A DNA stretch of 64,000 bases from Halichondria panicea (Eukaryota > Porifera > Demospongiae > Suberitida > Halichondriidae), in NCBI RefSeq assembly GCF_963675165.1, contig NC_087385.1, positions 594,001-658,000 on the forward strand, written 5' to 3'. Positions 12,401 to 23,200 of the stretch are shown in pieces (positions within the stretch are counted from its first letter, which is position 1; each line of letters opens with the position of its first letter). The notes beneath the pieces are model-generated. The model ran no database searches. It saw only the letters and a list, made by a program, of their open reading frames with translations, and was not told where the DNA came from. The position numbers and the translations under genes were made by a program.

Positions 12401-12835
12401 CATCACGAAACATATCTTTCTCAATATGTGTGTCCTCATGCAGGCGTGCCAATTCCTCTTGTCTCCTCTGCCTCTCTTCAACGCTCCTCAGCTTCTCTTC
12501 AACTTCCTCCATTTCTGTTCGGACCAGTGCTTCAGGAACAAAAACTTTTCCATGTTTCGGGTTTTCACATCTGAAGTTTGAACTCAATCCAGTAAAAGTA
12601 ATAAGAAAGTCATCTCTTTGGACGGGAACATCCTACAAAATAGATGCATATTAAATAATAATGTATATGCAGAAACTTCACAGCAGACGACGGTACGTAC
12701 CGTTTCAATTCCGACGACATTCACTTTACCACCATCAGTATCGGCTGTTCCAGTCCACCTCACTGTGCCATGAATGGGAGTTTGATTCTTGTTGTTAGTT
12801 ACCACCCTGTCTCCTTTGCCAACGGTGCCAGCCAT
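9474..12835 (-). CDS. CAP-Gly-coiled coil-protein kinase fusion lacking the DUB domain
   Basis: Exons (minus): 12701-12835, 11436-12632, 10661-10823, 9474-10597; 2,619 nt in frame, 872 aa. It starts inside the second CAP-Gly domain (MAGTVGKGDRVV), runs through a long His/Pro/Gln-rich linker with a KR/E-rich helix, completes a further CAP-Gly domain, then skips all USP exons and splices in phase into a coiled coil and a kinase. Kinase features: IGKGGWGEV glycine loop, AVKRL lysine, helix-C Glu in MEREMKLL, HRDVSAPNVLL, and SDLG in place of DFG, SAPEV, DVYSYGVLL. All catalytic residues are there, so an active Ser/Thr or TKL-like kinase is likely. The 5' half resembles the 1-2,800 gene, while the kinase exon is about 96% identical to that at 20,257, so the gene looks recombinant. 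Intron 2 holds a repeat element and (CA)n. Confidence 0.83.
10882..11419. repeat. Interspersed repeat with CCTCGGTG termini, copy 1
   Basis: A ~540-bp element begins TGCCTCGGTG and ends with a decayed inverted copy near 11,411. Its body is shared with 53,099-53,612 (same orientation) and 35,301-35,770 (opposite orientation), and more weakly with about 52,390-52,630. It lies in the second intron of the CAP-Gly-kinase gene. No coding potential; probably a non-autonomous DNA element. Confidence 0.7.
11331..11386. repeat. (CA)n microsatellite
   Basis: Interrupted CA dinucleotide run in the second intron of the CAP-Gly-kinase gene, inside the interspersed repeat. Reading through this intron gives the long but false ORF tail rich in CVCV. 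Confidence 0.9.
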
Positions 12836-13136
12836 TACAGAAAATAGACAGTCTACGTAATTATGCCTCGAGGCGTAGCCGCATGAGGGATACGGGGATC
12901 AGGTGGAGTATACGGCACCTCGCTAATTAGATTCATAAATGAGTGGCCGTGACACCGGAAGTCACGTGGGCTAACTGGGTGTGGCACTGGTTGTCGTGGA
13001 ACACATTTTCATAGAAACAAAAATAATAAAGTGATTTGAAGTGATTGGATTGTTGGACAAGTTTACTGAATCATGGAATGAAAGAACACAACACTATTGG
13101 ATGCCTATGAATGCCGCTGAATAAATGATCCGTGGA
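12836..13136. other. Intergenic, no gene seen
   Basis: Upstream of the 872-aa gene. It contains a GCCTCGAGGCGTAGC-type repeat end seen elsewhere in the window. I see no ORF or RNA gene. Confidence 0.5.
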
Positions 13137-13493
13137 CTAGACTGGATATTGAGCAGCAATATCTAATATGATGTTATCAAATGACACTCTGTGGGTTCTC
13201 CCACTTCTCTCTCGCCACATAAATTCATCCAAGTAGCTGGGTAGTTGATTACTGTCAACCCCCTTCATCCTCTTGAACTTCGTCTTACACCTATTCCCGA
13301 CATGTTGGGTGTGAGTTCCAGTTAAAGGATCTACAAATGTGACAGAATGGTTTACAGTGCTGTGGCTGCTTACATTTGGTAAGCTACCAACGCCATTGTA
13401 GGCTGCCCATTGATCTGAGTGAACTATTGTCCCAGGAGCTACATGTGATTGAATAATGGGCAGAAGTGTTGCTGCTGTTCGGTTAGGAACTAC
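13137..13493 (-). pseudogene. C-terminal fragment of an ISXO2/Merlin-like DDE transposase
   Basis: Open for 118 codons to a TAG at 13137-13139. It shows VVPNRTAATLLPII, then VAPGTIVHSDQWAAYNG (the second catalytic Asp region), SHSTVNHSVTFVDP and GTHTQHVGNRC, then SYLDEFMWR. This order is characteristic of ISXO2-like (IS1595/Merlin) transposases. The third acidic residue, usually in an ES-W context after the TQ motif, is not visible (GNRCKTK instead), so it is probably inactive or a domesticated relative. The 5' side is cut exactly where a pogo-like inverted-repeat element starts (TA then CAGTAGACTC at 13493), so the N-terminal half is lost or displaced. Confidence 0.72.
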
Positions 13494-13745
13494 AGTAGAC
13501 TCTCGTTAATCCGGTCACCCTTGGGACCATGCAGCTTGGCCGGAATAGCGAGGTGGCTGCATCTCAGGAAATAGCCGCGGCTTAAAAACGACCTTACCTC
13601 GAATCTAATGACTACTTTTGCGGTTCTTGTCTCGAGGATAATGAAGGATAATGAATCATTTTGTTCTCTATTTAAATGTAATTCAATTTTATTTGCTAAA
13701 CCACACCCAAAACGTCATATCCGGCCGTAATACACGTATAAAAGT
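13493..13745. mobile_element. pogo/Tigger-like non-autonomous element (one end)
   Basis: Begins TA followed by CAGTAGACTCTCGTTAATCC, a terminus typical of pogo/Tigger elements that insert at TA. The body is shared in inverted orientation with 53,790-54,058. Only one clear terminus is seen; the right boundary is where similarity fades. Confidence 0.55.
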
Positions 13746-13899
13746 ACATTGAAAACCTTGTTGTCATAGCATCATCTGTCCGCACAAACTTTCTATTAAC
13801 ATATAAGTTTGCCTTGCACTAAAGCGCTAGGTTTTTGTTAGCTACAAGACTCAGAAAATACCTGAAAATCTTCTTCTTTCTAGCTAGCTAGCAGTAGCC

Positions 13900-14697
13900 T
13901 AGCCTCGACCCCAGGCCGATCCGTCTCCAATTGAACGCTAGGTCGCCTACTAGGCCTGGTATTGATTGTATTTGGGCGTGATCTGGGCGTGGTTTTTTAA
14001 TACATTGACTCGTGGTACAACAAAAAATGAATCCTCCAACAGTGGTCTTCAACAACAGCCTCTGGGGCAGTATACAGCAGGAAATACTTCCCAGAAGACA
14101 CTTCTTTGGCAGTGGCAACCAAATCTTTGTCAATTCCTTTATTGCTACTGAGGATGGCAGCAGAAACACCTCTATTGTTTAGACTCCTGATCTGGTCAAT
14201 CGTGAGTCTCATGATGAGAGATACAAGGGAAGAGACAATTAAACAAGAACAACACTTTTGTCAACAGGAGGAGCCTTGGTCCTACCTAGCTTGTAGTCCA
14301 TTAAAAAGGGTAGCAACTGATATAGCAGAGAGACTTGCCATACCCCGTTGGGAACCAGATAAACACGTCCCTTCCCTCAAACAGGAGCTTGAGAGCCTGG
14401 GCCTGTTCTGCCATGAGAGTGAGGCCATCTTGCTTCAAACAAGACAACGCGTTGCATGCCATAGCTAGCTAGCTAGCTATAAATTGAGAACATGACACGG
14501 AGCTAAATTACTGTAACTTTTACGGGAGTAAAATGCCTCTACGTACACCTTTAGTATTACAGAAAAAAAGCAGGAAACAAAATGTAAAGAATCTCTGCTT
14601 TTGTTTCCTGTTCCTGCCACGCCCAGATACAATCAATACCAGGCCGTATTTTTCAACTTCGTTCTATTAAAAAAAAATCGGCCTGGGACCGAGGCTA
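13900..14697. mobile_element. TAG...CTA inverted-repeat element (Mutator-like) carrying a RecQ fragment
   Basis: Termini TAGCCTCGACCCCAGGCC and its near-complement GGCCTGGGACCGAGGCTA. A second inverted block (CAATACCAGGCC) lies inside, giving subterminal arms of up to about 90 bp. The 9-bp duplication GCAGTAGCC is at 13,891-13,899 on the left; on the right it is split by the nested element (GCAG at 14,698, TAGCC completed at 15,182-15,186). Long arms with 9-bp duplications fit Mutator-like elements. The interior includes a fragment of a RecQ-type helicase gene. A relative with the same termini is at 54,886-55,973. Confidence 0.8.
14003..14462 (-). pseudogene. RecQ-like DNA helicase fragment captured in an inverted-repeat element
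   Basis: Reading from ATG at 14462: a helix then FIWFPTGYGKSLCY (Walker A/motif I of RecQ helicases), then after a frameshift MDYKLGRTKAPPVDKSVV (motif Ia region), and after another shift RLTIDQIRSLNNRG and FLLYTAPEAV (around the motif Ib/II side). At least two frame breaks and loss of everything after APEAV show that it is dead. It lies wholly inside the 13,900-14,697 element, so it was captured or transduced rather than being a resident gene. Confidence 0.75.
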
Positions 14698-14701
14698 GCA
14701 G

Positions 14702-15172
14702 TAGTCTCATGAATCAGCCGCCGTTCTTTTGGAACCACCGTCTGAGCACTCTTGTCATGAAGTCATTTCAAAATGGAATGTTGATTGCTCACAAAACCAA
14801 TGGAATGTAATTAAATCGTGATCTTACGCCCACACATATTTCCTAATTGTTATACAAATCGCCAAGCGAAAGCATCTCTCTCTACTTGTGTTTTGCTGTG
14901 GTGCTAAATCTGTGCCCAAGGACCCCTGCTTGCCTTGCTTATGCTTCGTAGCAGCTTCTATGTATGAAGTGTTTACCATGCGTAATGCATGCGTATAATG
15001 ATTATCCAAATGCGTTGAGCAAAGTGCAGTTCTTTGCTGCCTCCAAGTTCATCACCTGACTGGACTTCTGCAATTTGATTGGTCAAGACGGAATTCCGTC
15101 TTGGCACATAAAACGATGACAAGAGTGCTCAGACGGTGGTTCCAAAAGAACGGCGGCTGATTCATGAGACTA
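14702..15172. mobile_element. Nested inverted-repeat element, 471 bp
   Basis: Arms of about 55 bp, TAGTCTCATGAATCAGCC at the left and GGCTGATTCATGAGACTA at the right, flanked by the perfect 9-bp duplication GGCTAGCAG (14,693-14,701 and 15,173-15,181). The insertion split the right-hand target duplication of the older element next to it. No ORF of note inside. Same TAG/CTA ends and target length as the other elements, so probably mobilised by the same type of transposase. Confidence 0.85.
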
Positions 15173-15186
15173 GGCTAGCAGTAGCC

Positions 15187-15790
15187 ATTTGTGAAATTGG
15201 ACACACCCTTTAATTATTCCTGTGGATGTAATGCACATGCGCGCTCATTCCCCATGTGTGATATCCAAGATCCAGATCCTCCTGGCAGAATCATTGAGGG
15301 CCTGGTAAGCCACAAAACACTACTATATAACAATATAAATATAACAATATGCATGTACACAAGTCTTTTCTTCTTAGATATTATATACACTGAACTACAG
15401 ATCCTGAAAGAATCAATTTCTTGAGGTCCTGGTATTAAAGCCACATAATACAACAATAGATGCATGTAAATAAGTCTTTTCTTCTCAGTGACTTTATATA
15501 GATAAGCTAACTTTATGAAATAATTAGTAAAATTATGCACTGCCGCTTATAATTAATTGAAAACAAAATCTTCTTCTTTGTTGCTTTCTAGATCCTTGAG
15601 GTCCTGGTATAAGCAGCCACTGTACACAACAATGATACCATAATTATACAATTGAAGTCAGTTTTAGACAGATTATTTTATACACTTTTTCCTCTTCTAT
15701 ACTTCCTCTTCTATACTTTTGAGCGAAAGCAAATCATGGCGAGAGGCATTAGCACAGCGCCAGCTTGAACCGAGCTTGAACACTAGTTTA
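15187..15790. repeat. Interspersed repeat with internal repeats
   Basis: This holds three related blocks with GAGG/GGGCCTGGTA, ACAACAATA, GCATGTA and AAGTCTTTTCTTCT. It shares, in inverse orientation, the GATGTAATGCACATGCGCGC end and the GCGAAAGC...GGCGAGAGGC end with about 51,620-52,330, and parts with 56,655-56,850. A dispersed non-coding family. No gene seen. Confidence 0.55.
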
Positions 15791-15922
15791 CTTTGTAGCA
15801 TGATGATACCAGACACGCCCACCTTTAATTTCAAATATGTTAATCTCGGTTAATCTCGGTCTTAGTGGCATGCAAAAAATGTAAGAAGTATAATATACAA
15901 AATGCACAAAAAAAAATATAAA

Positions 15923-18900
15923 TCATAGAGACGGTATATGTAGCATATTGAGTTTTTCAAGTACTTGGGTCATTGATAGTCTATTGTCTGGTTGGCTCTC
16001 GACGCAAGCTGCTATGATATCGTACACTTGGTCCCACTCGCTCTTGATACGTAATAGTATTGCTCTTCTGTTCTCAGGGGAAGGCATCTCCTTGACAATG
16101 GCCTCAGCTAGGAGGTAGCCGTAACTGTACACATCAATCTTTGTAGTTTGTTTCGGAAGGGGATCGTCCAGATTAGATGGTGGGAAGGTTTCGGGGGCAG
16201 CATACACAATGGCACCAGGAGCTGCTGTCTTGCAGCTTTTAGCCAGATTGGCTGATCCAAAGTCGGATAGTTTTGCCTTCCAAACTCCTGGGTGTATTTG
16301 CTGGAGGACGTTGGGAGCACTCACATCACGGTGGATGATGGGCTCTTGATGCTCGTGGAGGTAGTGGAGGGCATAAGCCACCTCTCGAAATATCGATAAC
16401 AAAGCATCTTTTTGGAAATTGACAATTTTCCTTTCGTACGCAGATCGAAGGTCTGTGTCAAGAAACTCCAGGACAAGCAGAGGTGAGTCAGTACCTCTCT
16501 CCACACCAGCGTCCACTACAGCAGCAATCAGTCGCACCAGGTTGGGGTGTTGAACATGAGCCATGATTCGAATCTCTCTTTTGAGCAGGTCAATCGTGTT
16601 TGTGGAGTATTTTTTCATGTGCAGACTTTACTGCTACTTGCTGACCACGGAACAACCCTCGACACACTGATCCCCAAGCACCATGTCCTAGGTTGTCTTG
16701 TAACACAACTTCTTGTCTTCTTACATTCCACGAGTCTTGGTCTAGTCGCGGAATTTGCAGCTTAGAAAACTTTGACTGACTTTCTGCCACCTCGAGCCTT
16801 CGTTGCATGTCCTGAGCCTGCTGTTGAAAGTATTGCTTTTGCCTTTCTAATTGTTGCTTTTCTCTTCTTTGATGCAGTATTTGCTCTTCTTTCTCAGCCA
16901 TTTCTTGAGAGGTGGTACGTTCTCGCTCATTGTATTGTTGTAACTCAGCTTCCAATAGTTGAGAATGTTCAGCCTGATCGATTTCGATTTTCTGTTGAAG
17001 ATTTCTGTTTTTTTTTTGAAGAGAAGTGATTTCTTGTTTAAGTTCCTCAATGACGGCATCTTTGCTCTCCATTGGCTTGGGTACTGTTGAGACAATACCT
17101 ATACACATGTAAAAAAAGTAATGTGTTGAATGAACACTTACCTTCACTGACAATTGAGCAAGGCTCTCCATACATGGCGACATCAGGCTGAACATACACA
17201 CACATGTAGATGTCTTGAGTGAACCGTCGGACCAACTCAACTCTGGTGGTGTACTGAACAGCTTATCCCTGCCTCTGACACCACTGTACACCCACTCATT
17301 CAGCTCACGAGTGCAGTCAGTCACACATGGAATGTTGTACGTGTCATCTGTAAACATAAACATGTTTTTAAGTATGTAAACAAGACTCAATTTGTGCAGG
17401 CTGACTCACATTGCTTGTCTGCCATGCTGTCAAAGAAGATCCACTTCTTCTGAATCTCATCCCTTGGGTCTCTAGTGAAGCAGACGTAGTGACTGGTCTC
17501 AATGCAGATCACAGAGAGAAGGTCCAACTCCGCCAGACCAGGATCATCCGTAGCAATGGCAACAGTAACAGTTAGCATATGAATAGCTCTGTCCTTGTAA
17601 GAGGGGTTGCGATGGAAGAGGTCAGAGCAGCGCTGACAGTAGTGGGTAAACTGCTGCTGACTGAGAGGACCACAAATCTCACACTTGATAACTGACTCCT
17701 CCCCACAGGAATGACAGGGTGGAGCTGGAGCTGTGATGGGAGAATATGTATGATGATACTCAAACACTTGTATAAGACAAAGACACACTATTACCTTTTT
17801 TGTATGTGTCAGTCAACTCTCTGATGTCCAGTTTCAGCTCTGGAACAATCCTCTTGTATGTTTGAAACTCTCTTCCAAACCGAGGAACTTGAAGCAGAAG
17901 CTTCGAGGGAACCTGAAAAACAGTTGAATATTGAGCTAACTACTTTGAGGGTGCATAAATTGAATCGTACCTTTGTGAATGAGATGTGTTGCTCTAGGAA
18001 CATTCTCCTGAGTAGATCTCCCACAGTGGATAGTCTGAGGTTTGGGTCACGCTCCACAAACAGTTCGACAAAGAACTCTTGCTCCACACCAAACGGACGT
18101 CTGCATAAATTTAGACGTGCATCAGTGTACACACAATATTAGACATACCTAATGGAGATGAATGGCGTCGTGTGTAGCATGTGTTTGAAGAGCATGTTCA
18201 GAAACTCCTCAGGATCTGTATACAGGGAACATCATACAGTCAATGTACACTATAAACTGTCAATACCTTTCTCCTTCTCAGTGATTCCCTCCATCTTCCC
18301 GAGTTCTTCCAGAGCATTTCTCATCTTCATCACTGACTCAAACCTCACCACACCATCCTGAAACAGATACCATGTTTGTTATATATATAATTAGAGATTA
18401 ACGACAATAATAAAATTTTAGTACTTTCTGAGAGGATTGACGATTCCCTTCCACAGTAGGTTGGCAACATGTTTCCTGTTTTGATCGATGGATTGGTCTG
18501 GGTCCAGGAACATTGTGTCAAAGACATCACTGAGGGCAAACAGACCAAATATAGTGGAGTCCAGGTAGCAGGAGTTCTGGTGACCTTGGATACCACGGCT
18601 GTTTCCAATGTACCTCATCATTTGCTCAGTGGGATCATTAATGAACTGATCTGTTTGCTCCTCCATTGGGACCTGTACATCTATAGACAAAAGTTATGTT
18701 GAACACACCTAGCTGTAATTTTAAGAATGGGTAAAGGAGGCCATACCAAACGTACATGCATGTGCAAATGTGCGTATGTATATACATGCATGTACATGTA
18801 CACGCTACTACGTGTTTTAGTGTACAATATTTTAATGCACACTCACGATTCCCCAGTGATGATGCAGCATGTCCAGCTTGTAGTCCAAACCTTTCATCAG

Positions 18901-20132
18901 GACGGAGGCTAGCCAGTGGGAAATACAACCCATGACCAAAGGTACAGGTGAAGTGCTTCTCTCCTGTAGTTGTGAACGTTCCATCAGTGCAACCATCCAT
19001 GTAGTCCTCCTGTGAGGAAATGAAAAAATTGTTCAGCAAAATAATTATTGCTACTCACTAGTTCAATCCCAGCCACCTGACCATCTACTCCAGCTACTCT
19101 GCCAGTCCACCTGATCACTCCATAGTGTGGTGGGTCATTGGGATTTATAGTTGCCACTTGAACAGTTGAACCCACTGCCAGATTGTAGGGGTTAGAGTTT
19201 CCTACTGAGGCATTGTACTCTTGAGGTACTTGTGGTGGAATGTTTCGATGGTGCCCACCAGGAGTGTCATGATGAGGTGGATTTCCATGTGCCTGATTGT
19301 TTAAAGGCGGGTGGATGGTATTTGGATAATTACCAAAATCTTGACCAGATGGTTGCGCCTGATACTGGTTAGTTTTCCCCATATTCTGAGCACCAGGTTG
19401 TTGTGGGTACAAAGGGTTGCCTTGCCATTGGTTTTCTTGAAGCGGCTGATTCGATAGGTCATTTCGTTGACTTGAATATTGATCCACTATTTTCTTGTCA
19501 GCATAGTTTTGACCCCAAATGTCAGTGTTAACATAAACTGACTCTCCAGTGTTTTGTGGGGTCATTTGGTTGACTGTTCACTCGTCTCATGTCATGCTGT
19601 GGTTGTGGTGGCTGGACATTCTCTGGTCTTGTGTTACCCTGTTGGGGTGGATATCTTGAATCATGGGTCTGCCCAATATTCCTGTGTGGGTCTTGATCTT
19701 GGGAGGCTTGGGGGGGTGGGGATAAGTTGGTGGGTAACCTCCATGTCCCCCATGACCCCTTTGTTGCTGGTGGGCCCTCTCATGATCGACTGGAACATTT
19801 GCAGCAGCTCCTTCGTTCTGACGATTGTGACGTGGTACTGGATCAGGTATGGGCTCATACGTGGGATCACTTCCAGGATGCCATGAATGTTGTTTCTGAA
19901 TTAGATTTTCTCTTCCTTGTTCAGTGTTAGTGCTGGCAAGGTCTTGTCTTTTTTTTGCTGCTTCAAAAGCTTCCATTGCCTCTTGCATGCTGAGCAGAAG
20001 CTCTCATTAGGTGAAAGTGCACCTTTTACTTCTCTGAGTTCCGGATTTAACGTAGATCTAGTCTATTTCCTCTTTTCTCTTTTCTAGTGTTCTCTTCTGC
20101 AGCTTTTCTAGCTTTTCCTCCACAGTTTCCAT
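15923..20132 (-). pseudogene. CYLD: CYLD-coiled coil-kinase pseudogene, 5'-truncated
   Basis: Collinear with the intact fusion at 26,166-31,138 but beginning within the linker (no first or second CAP-Gly exons). It keeps linker and CAP-Gly exon 19059-~20132, 18847-19009, the Cys box exon 18425-18679 (GIQGHQNSCYLDSTIF), the His/Asp boxes and the kinase with HRDVSAPNVL and SDFGSANL. I see at least five lesions: out-of-frame linker with a TGA near 19,587 bounded by two compensating indels; a 1-nt loss at the start of the exon near 18,357; an 11-nt-scale deletion after STPP near 17,240; a 2-nt deletion in the kinase N-lobe near 16,603; and a weak GTACTA donor. Sequence identity to the live unit remains high, so inactivation is recent. 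Parts could still be transcribed or serve as donors for gene conversion. Confidence 0.85.
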
Positions 20133-20256
20133 TTCTTTACCTATAGCTCAATCGCTTGCTCTATTACCAGCCCCTCTCGCAATAATTATTAGTTTCACAA
20201 TAAAATGTACAATGTATAATAATATCGGGTACACTCATACAAAAATAAGGTTCTAA

Positions 20257-23200
20257 CTAAATTTTAGGCATTTTGTCATCTTTTAATATGTTCAGAACTT
20301 GAGCCATAGTTGGTCGGTGGTCGGGGCTCTCTTGAGTGCAGTTAGTAATCAGATCGTGGAATTTTGGATAGTCTTTTTCGACTTCTTTAAGCATGCTCCA
20401 GTAATTTTTTACTGCTGGAAATGTGCTAGTGATGACCTCACATAACAAAACACCGTAGCTGTACACATCAATCTTTGTTGTTTGTGGAATTTGTTCTTGT
20501 TTTGGATTGTAAGCTCGAGGTATCACTTCAGGGGCTGAATAAAGTACGCATCCTTCACCACTAGTCTGAGCATGCTGTAGGAAGTTGGCTGAGCCGAGGT
20601 CAGAGACTTTCCCCTTCCACTGGTGGTTGGGCATTCGCTGGAGTAGGACGTTGGGAGCACTCACATCACGGTGGATGATGGGATCGTAGCGCTGGTGCAG
20701 GTAGTTCAGAGCTAGGGCAATGTCCATGAAGATCGAGGGGCGGTTTCCTGGGTTCAGTTGCTTTCGTTCGTACGCTTGTCGGAGATTCATATCCAGACGC
20801 TCGGTAACGAGGGTAGGAGGGGATTTATTGTTTTGCTCATCAAAAATAGCACCAATGAATTGCACAAGGTTTGGGTGTCGCACTTCAGCCAATAACTTCA
20901 TTTCTCTCTCCATTTTCTCAATAAAAATTGGGTATTCAATTTCTTCGTGTAGTCGCTTGACCGCCACGCTCACTGTTCCCTCCAGCACCTCCCCCCACCC
21001 TCCTTTGCCAATTCTCCTGCCAATGATCACTCTGTTGGCCGGAATCCTCCACACCTCTGTGTTGTGTGCTGTCAACTCTTTCGTCTTGCCTTCTAATTCA
21101 AGTCGCCCAGCCATTTCTCGCTCTTCTACCAGCTGGGCTCTGTCGGATGCCCTCTGTCGGTCTCCTTGAAGTTGTTGTATTTGCTTTTCTTTCTCGGCTA
21201 TTTTTTGAGAAGTGGTACGTTCTCGCTCATTGAATCGTTGTAACCTAGCTTCCAATAGTTGGATATGTTGAGACTGCTCAGCCTGATTGGTTTTGATTCT
21301 CTGTTCAAGGTTTCTGTTTTCTTGTTTAAGCCCCTCAATGATATCATCTTTGTTCTCTTTGGGCAGAGTCGGGACAACACCTATATAGAGAAATTACATA
21401 ACATGTCAGTGTATCATGTACATAATTATATAGGCACACTCACGATTCCCTACTGATGATGCAGCATGTCCAGCTTGTAGTCCAAACCTTTCATCAGGAC
21501 GGAGGCTAGCCAGTGGGAAGTACAACCCTTTACCATAAGCACAGGTGAAGTGCTTCTCTCCTGTAGTTGTGAAAGTTCCATCAGTACATCCATCCATGTA
21601 GTCCTCCTGTGTAATTATCATAATTAGAGCTGGAACATTTTGTAGGTATTTTAATTTGTCTGGTGGACACAACGTCATTGCAGCAGTAGCCACAGCCTGA
21701 GACACCAAATAAAAAACCCGTCAAGTCAGTTCAAATGGCTCATACCAAATATAATGGTTGTGGTGGCTGGACACCCTCTGGTCTTGTGTTGCTATGGTGT
21801 GGTAGATCCAGATCATGGTTCTGCCCAGTACCTCTGTGTGGGTCAGATTGATCTGTGGGGGGTTGGGAATAGTTTTGTGGGTAACCTCCAGGTCCCCCTT
21901 GTTGCTGCCCTTGTTGCTGATGTACCTTCTCATGATCGACTGAATTTGCAGCAGCTCCTTCATTCTGACGTGGTACTGGATGGGGTCTAATTCCGTCATC
22001 AGGTATGGTCTCATACGTGAAATCACTTCCAGGATGCCATGAATGTTGTTTCTGAAGTTGATTTTCTCTTCTTTGTTCAGCGAGGTCTTGCTCTTTTTTT
22101 ATTGCTTCTTCAAAAGCTTTTAGTGCTTCTTTCTGAGCGGACAAATTAATGCTCTTATCAAGTGGAATTCGAAGTGCACTCTTTAGTTTCGGATTCGAGG
22201 TATTTCCTCTGTTCTCTTTTCTAGCGTTTTCCTCCGCAGCTTTTCTTTTGGCCTCCTTTCTCTTAGCCTCTTCAGCATCCTTCAAAACCTTTTTCTGCTC
22301 TGCTATAAACTGTCTCTCAGTCTTGCCCTCCTCTCGTGCAACAGCTGCTGGGTCTATAAGGTCAACATCTCTAGCTGGGGGTGTGCGAGTGTTGGCCAAG
22401 TCCTCTCTGAACACAAGGTGCTCGGGGACCACCAAACGATGACCAGATTTAGCCTTAAATAAGTGAAGTATTCCTGTCAATGCTTTAGGGAAGAGATTAG
22501 TGACAGCAACCCAATCCTGTGAAATTAAAGAGTCATATTAATGAACGGAATAGCTAGTTGACATAGCACTCACTGTTTCAATCCCTATGTGGTTGGTGTC
22601 CATTGTTCTAGTGTGTACATCTCTACCAATCCAGCGAACAGTTCCACCCATGGGTTCTTTCTTCCTGTTGTAGACCACCACACGATCGTTGATCTTGAAG
22701 CGAGAGGGCATATCGACAGATGACCCTTGGATGACATCGATGATTTCCGGCAAAGAAGCTATTAGCACTTGGTGCAATGTAGCGCGTGCAGCTAGCTTAT
22801 CCAGAGACACAAAGAGACCACGGTCTTTATCACACTCAAAATATCTGTATCCCCTATAGAAACCATCAGTGCTGCCTTTTCCAAGGTAACGAGAATCCTG
22901 TGGGAATCATGGTTAATTAACACATGTATTATTGGTTGATACTTCATATAAGACCCCACGAAAGATGCTGAGTTAGCATTCCTAGGTTCCCACTGTTGTA
23001 TAGTTCCTAATACCTTGATCTCCACTCCAAAGTTTATCCCTGGTAATGACCCCACAGGTCCAACATATCTCACTGCACCAGCAGACCAGGTGGGTACAGG
23101 TGTGGGGAGCTTGACATAGACCAGGTCACCTTTCTTCAGCCTGCCACCCCATTCTAGTTTACTGTACTCAGAGAACACAGTGAATCGATTGTATGGCTTC

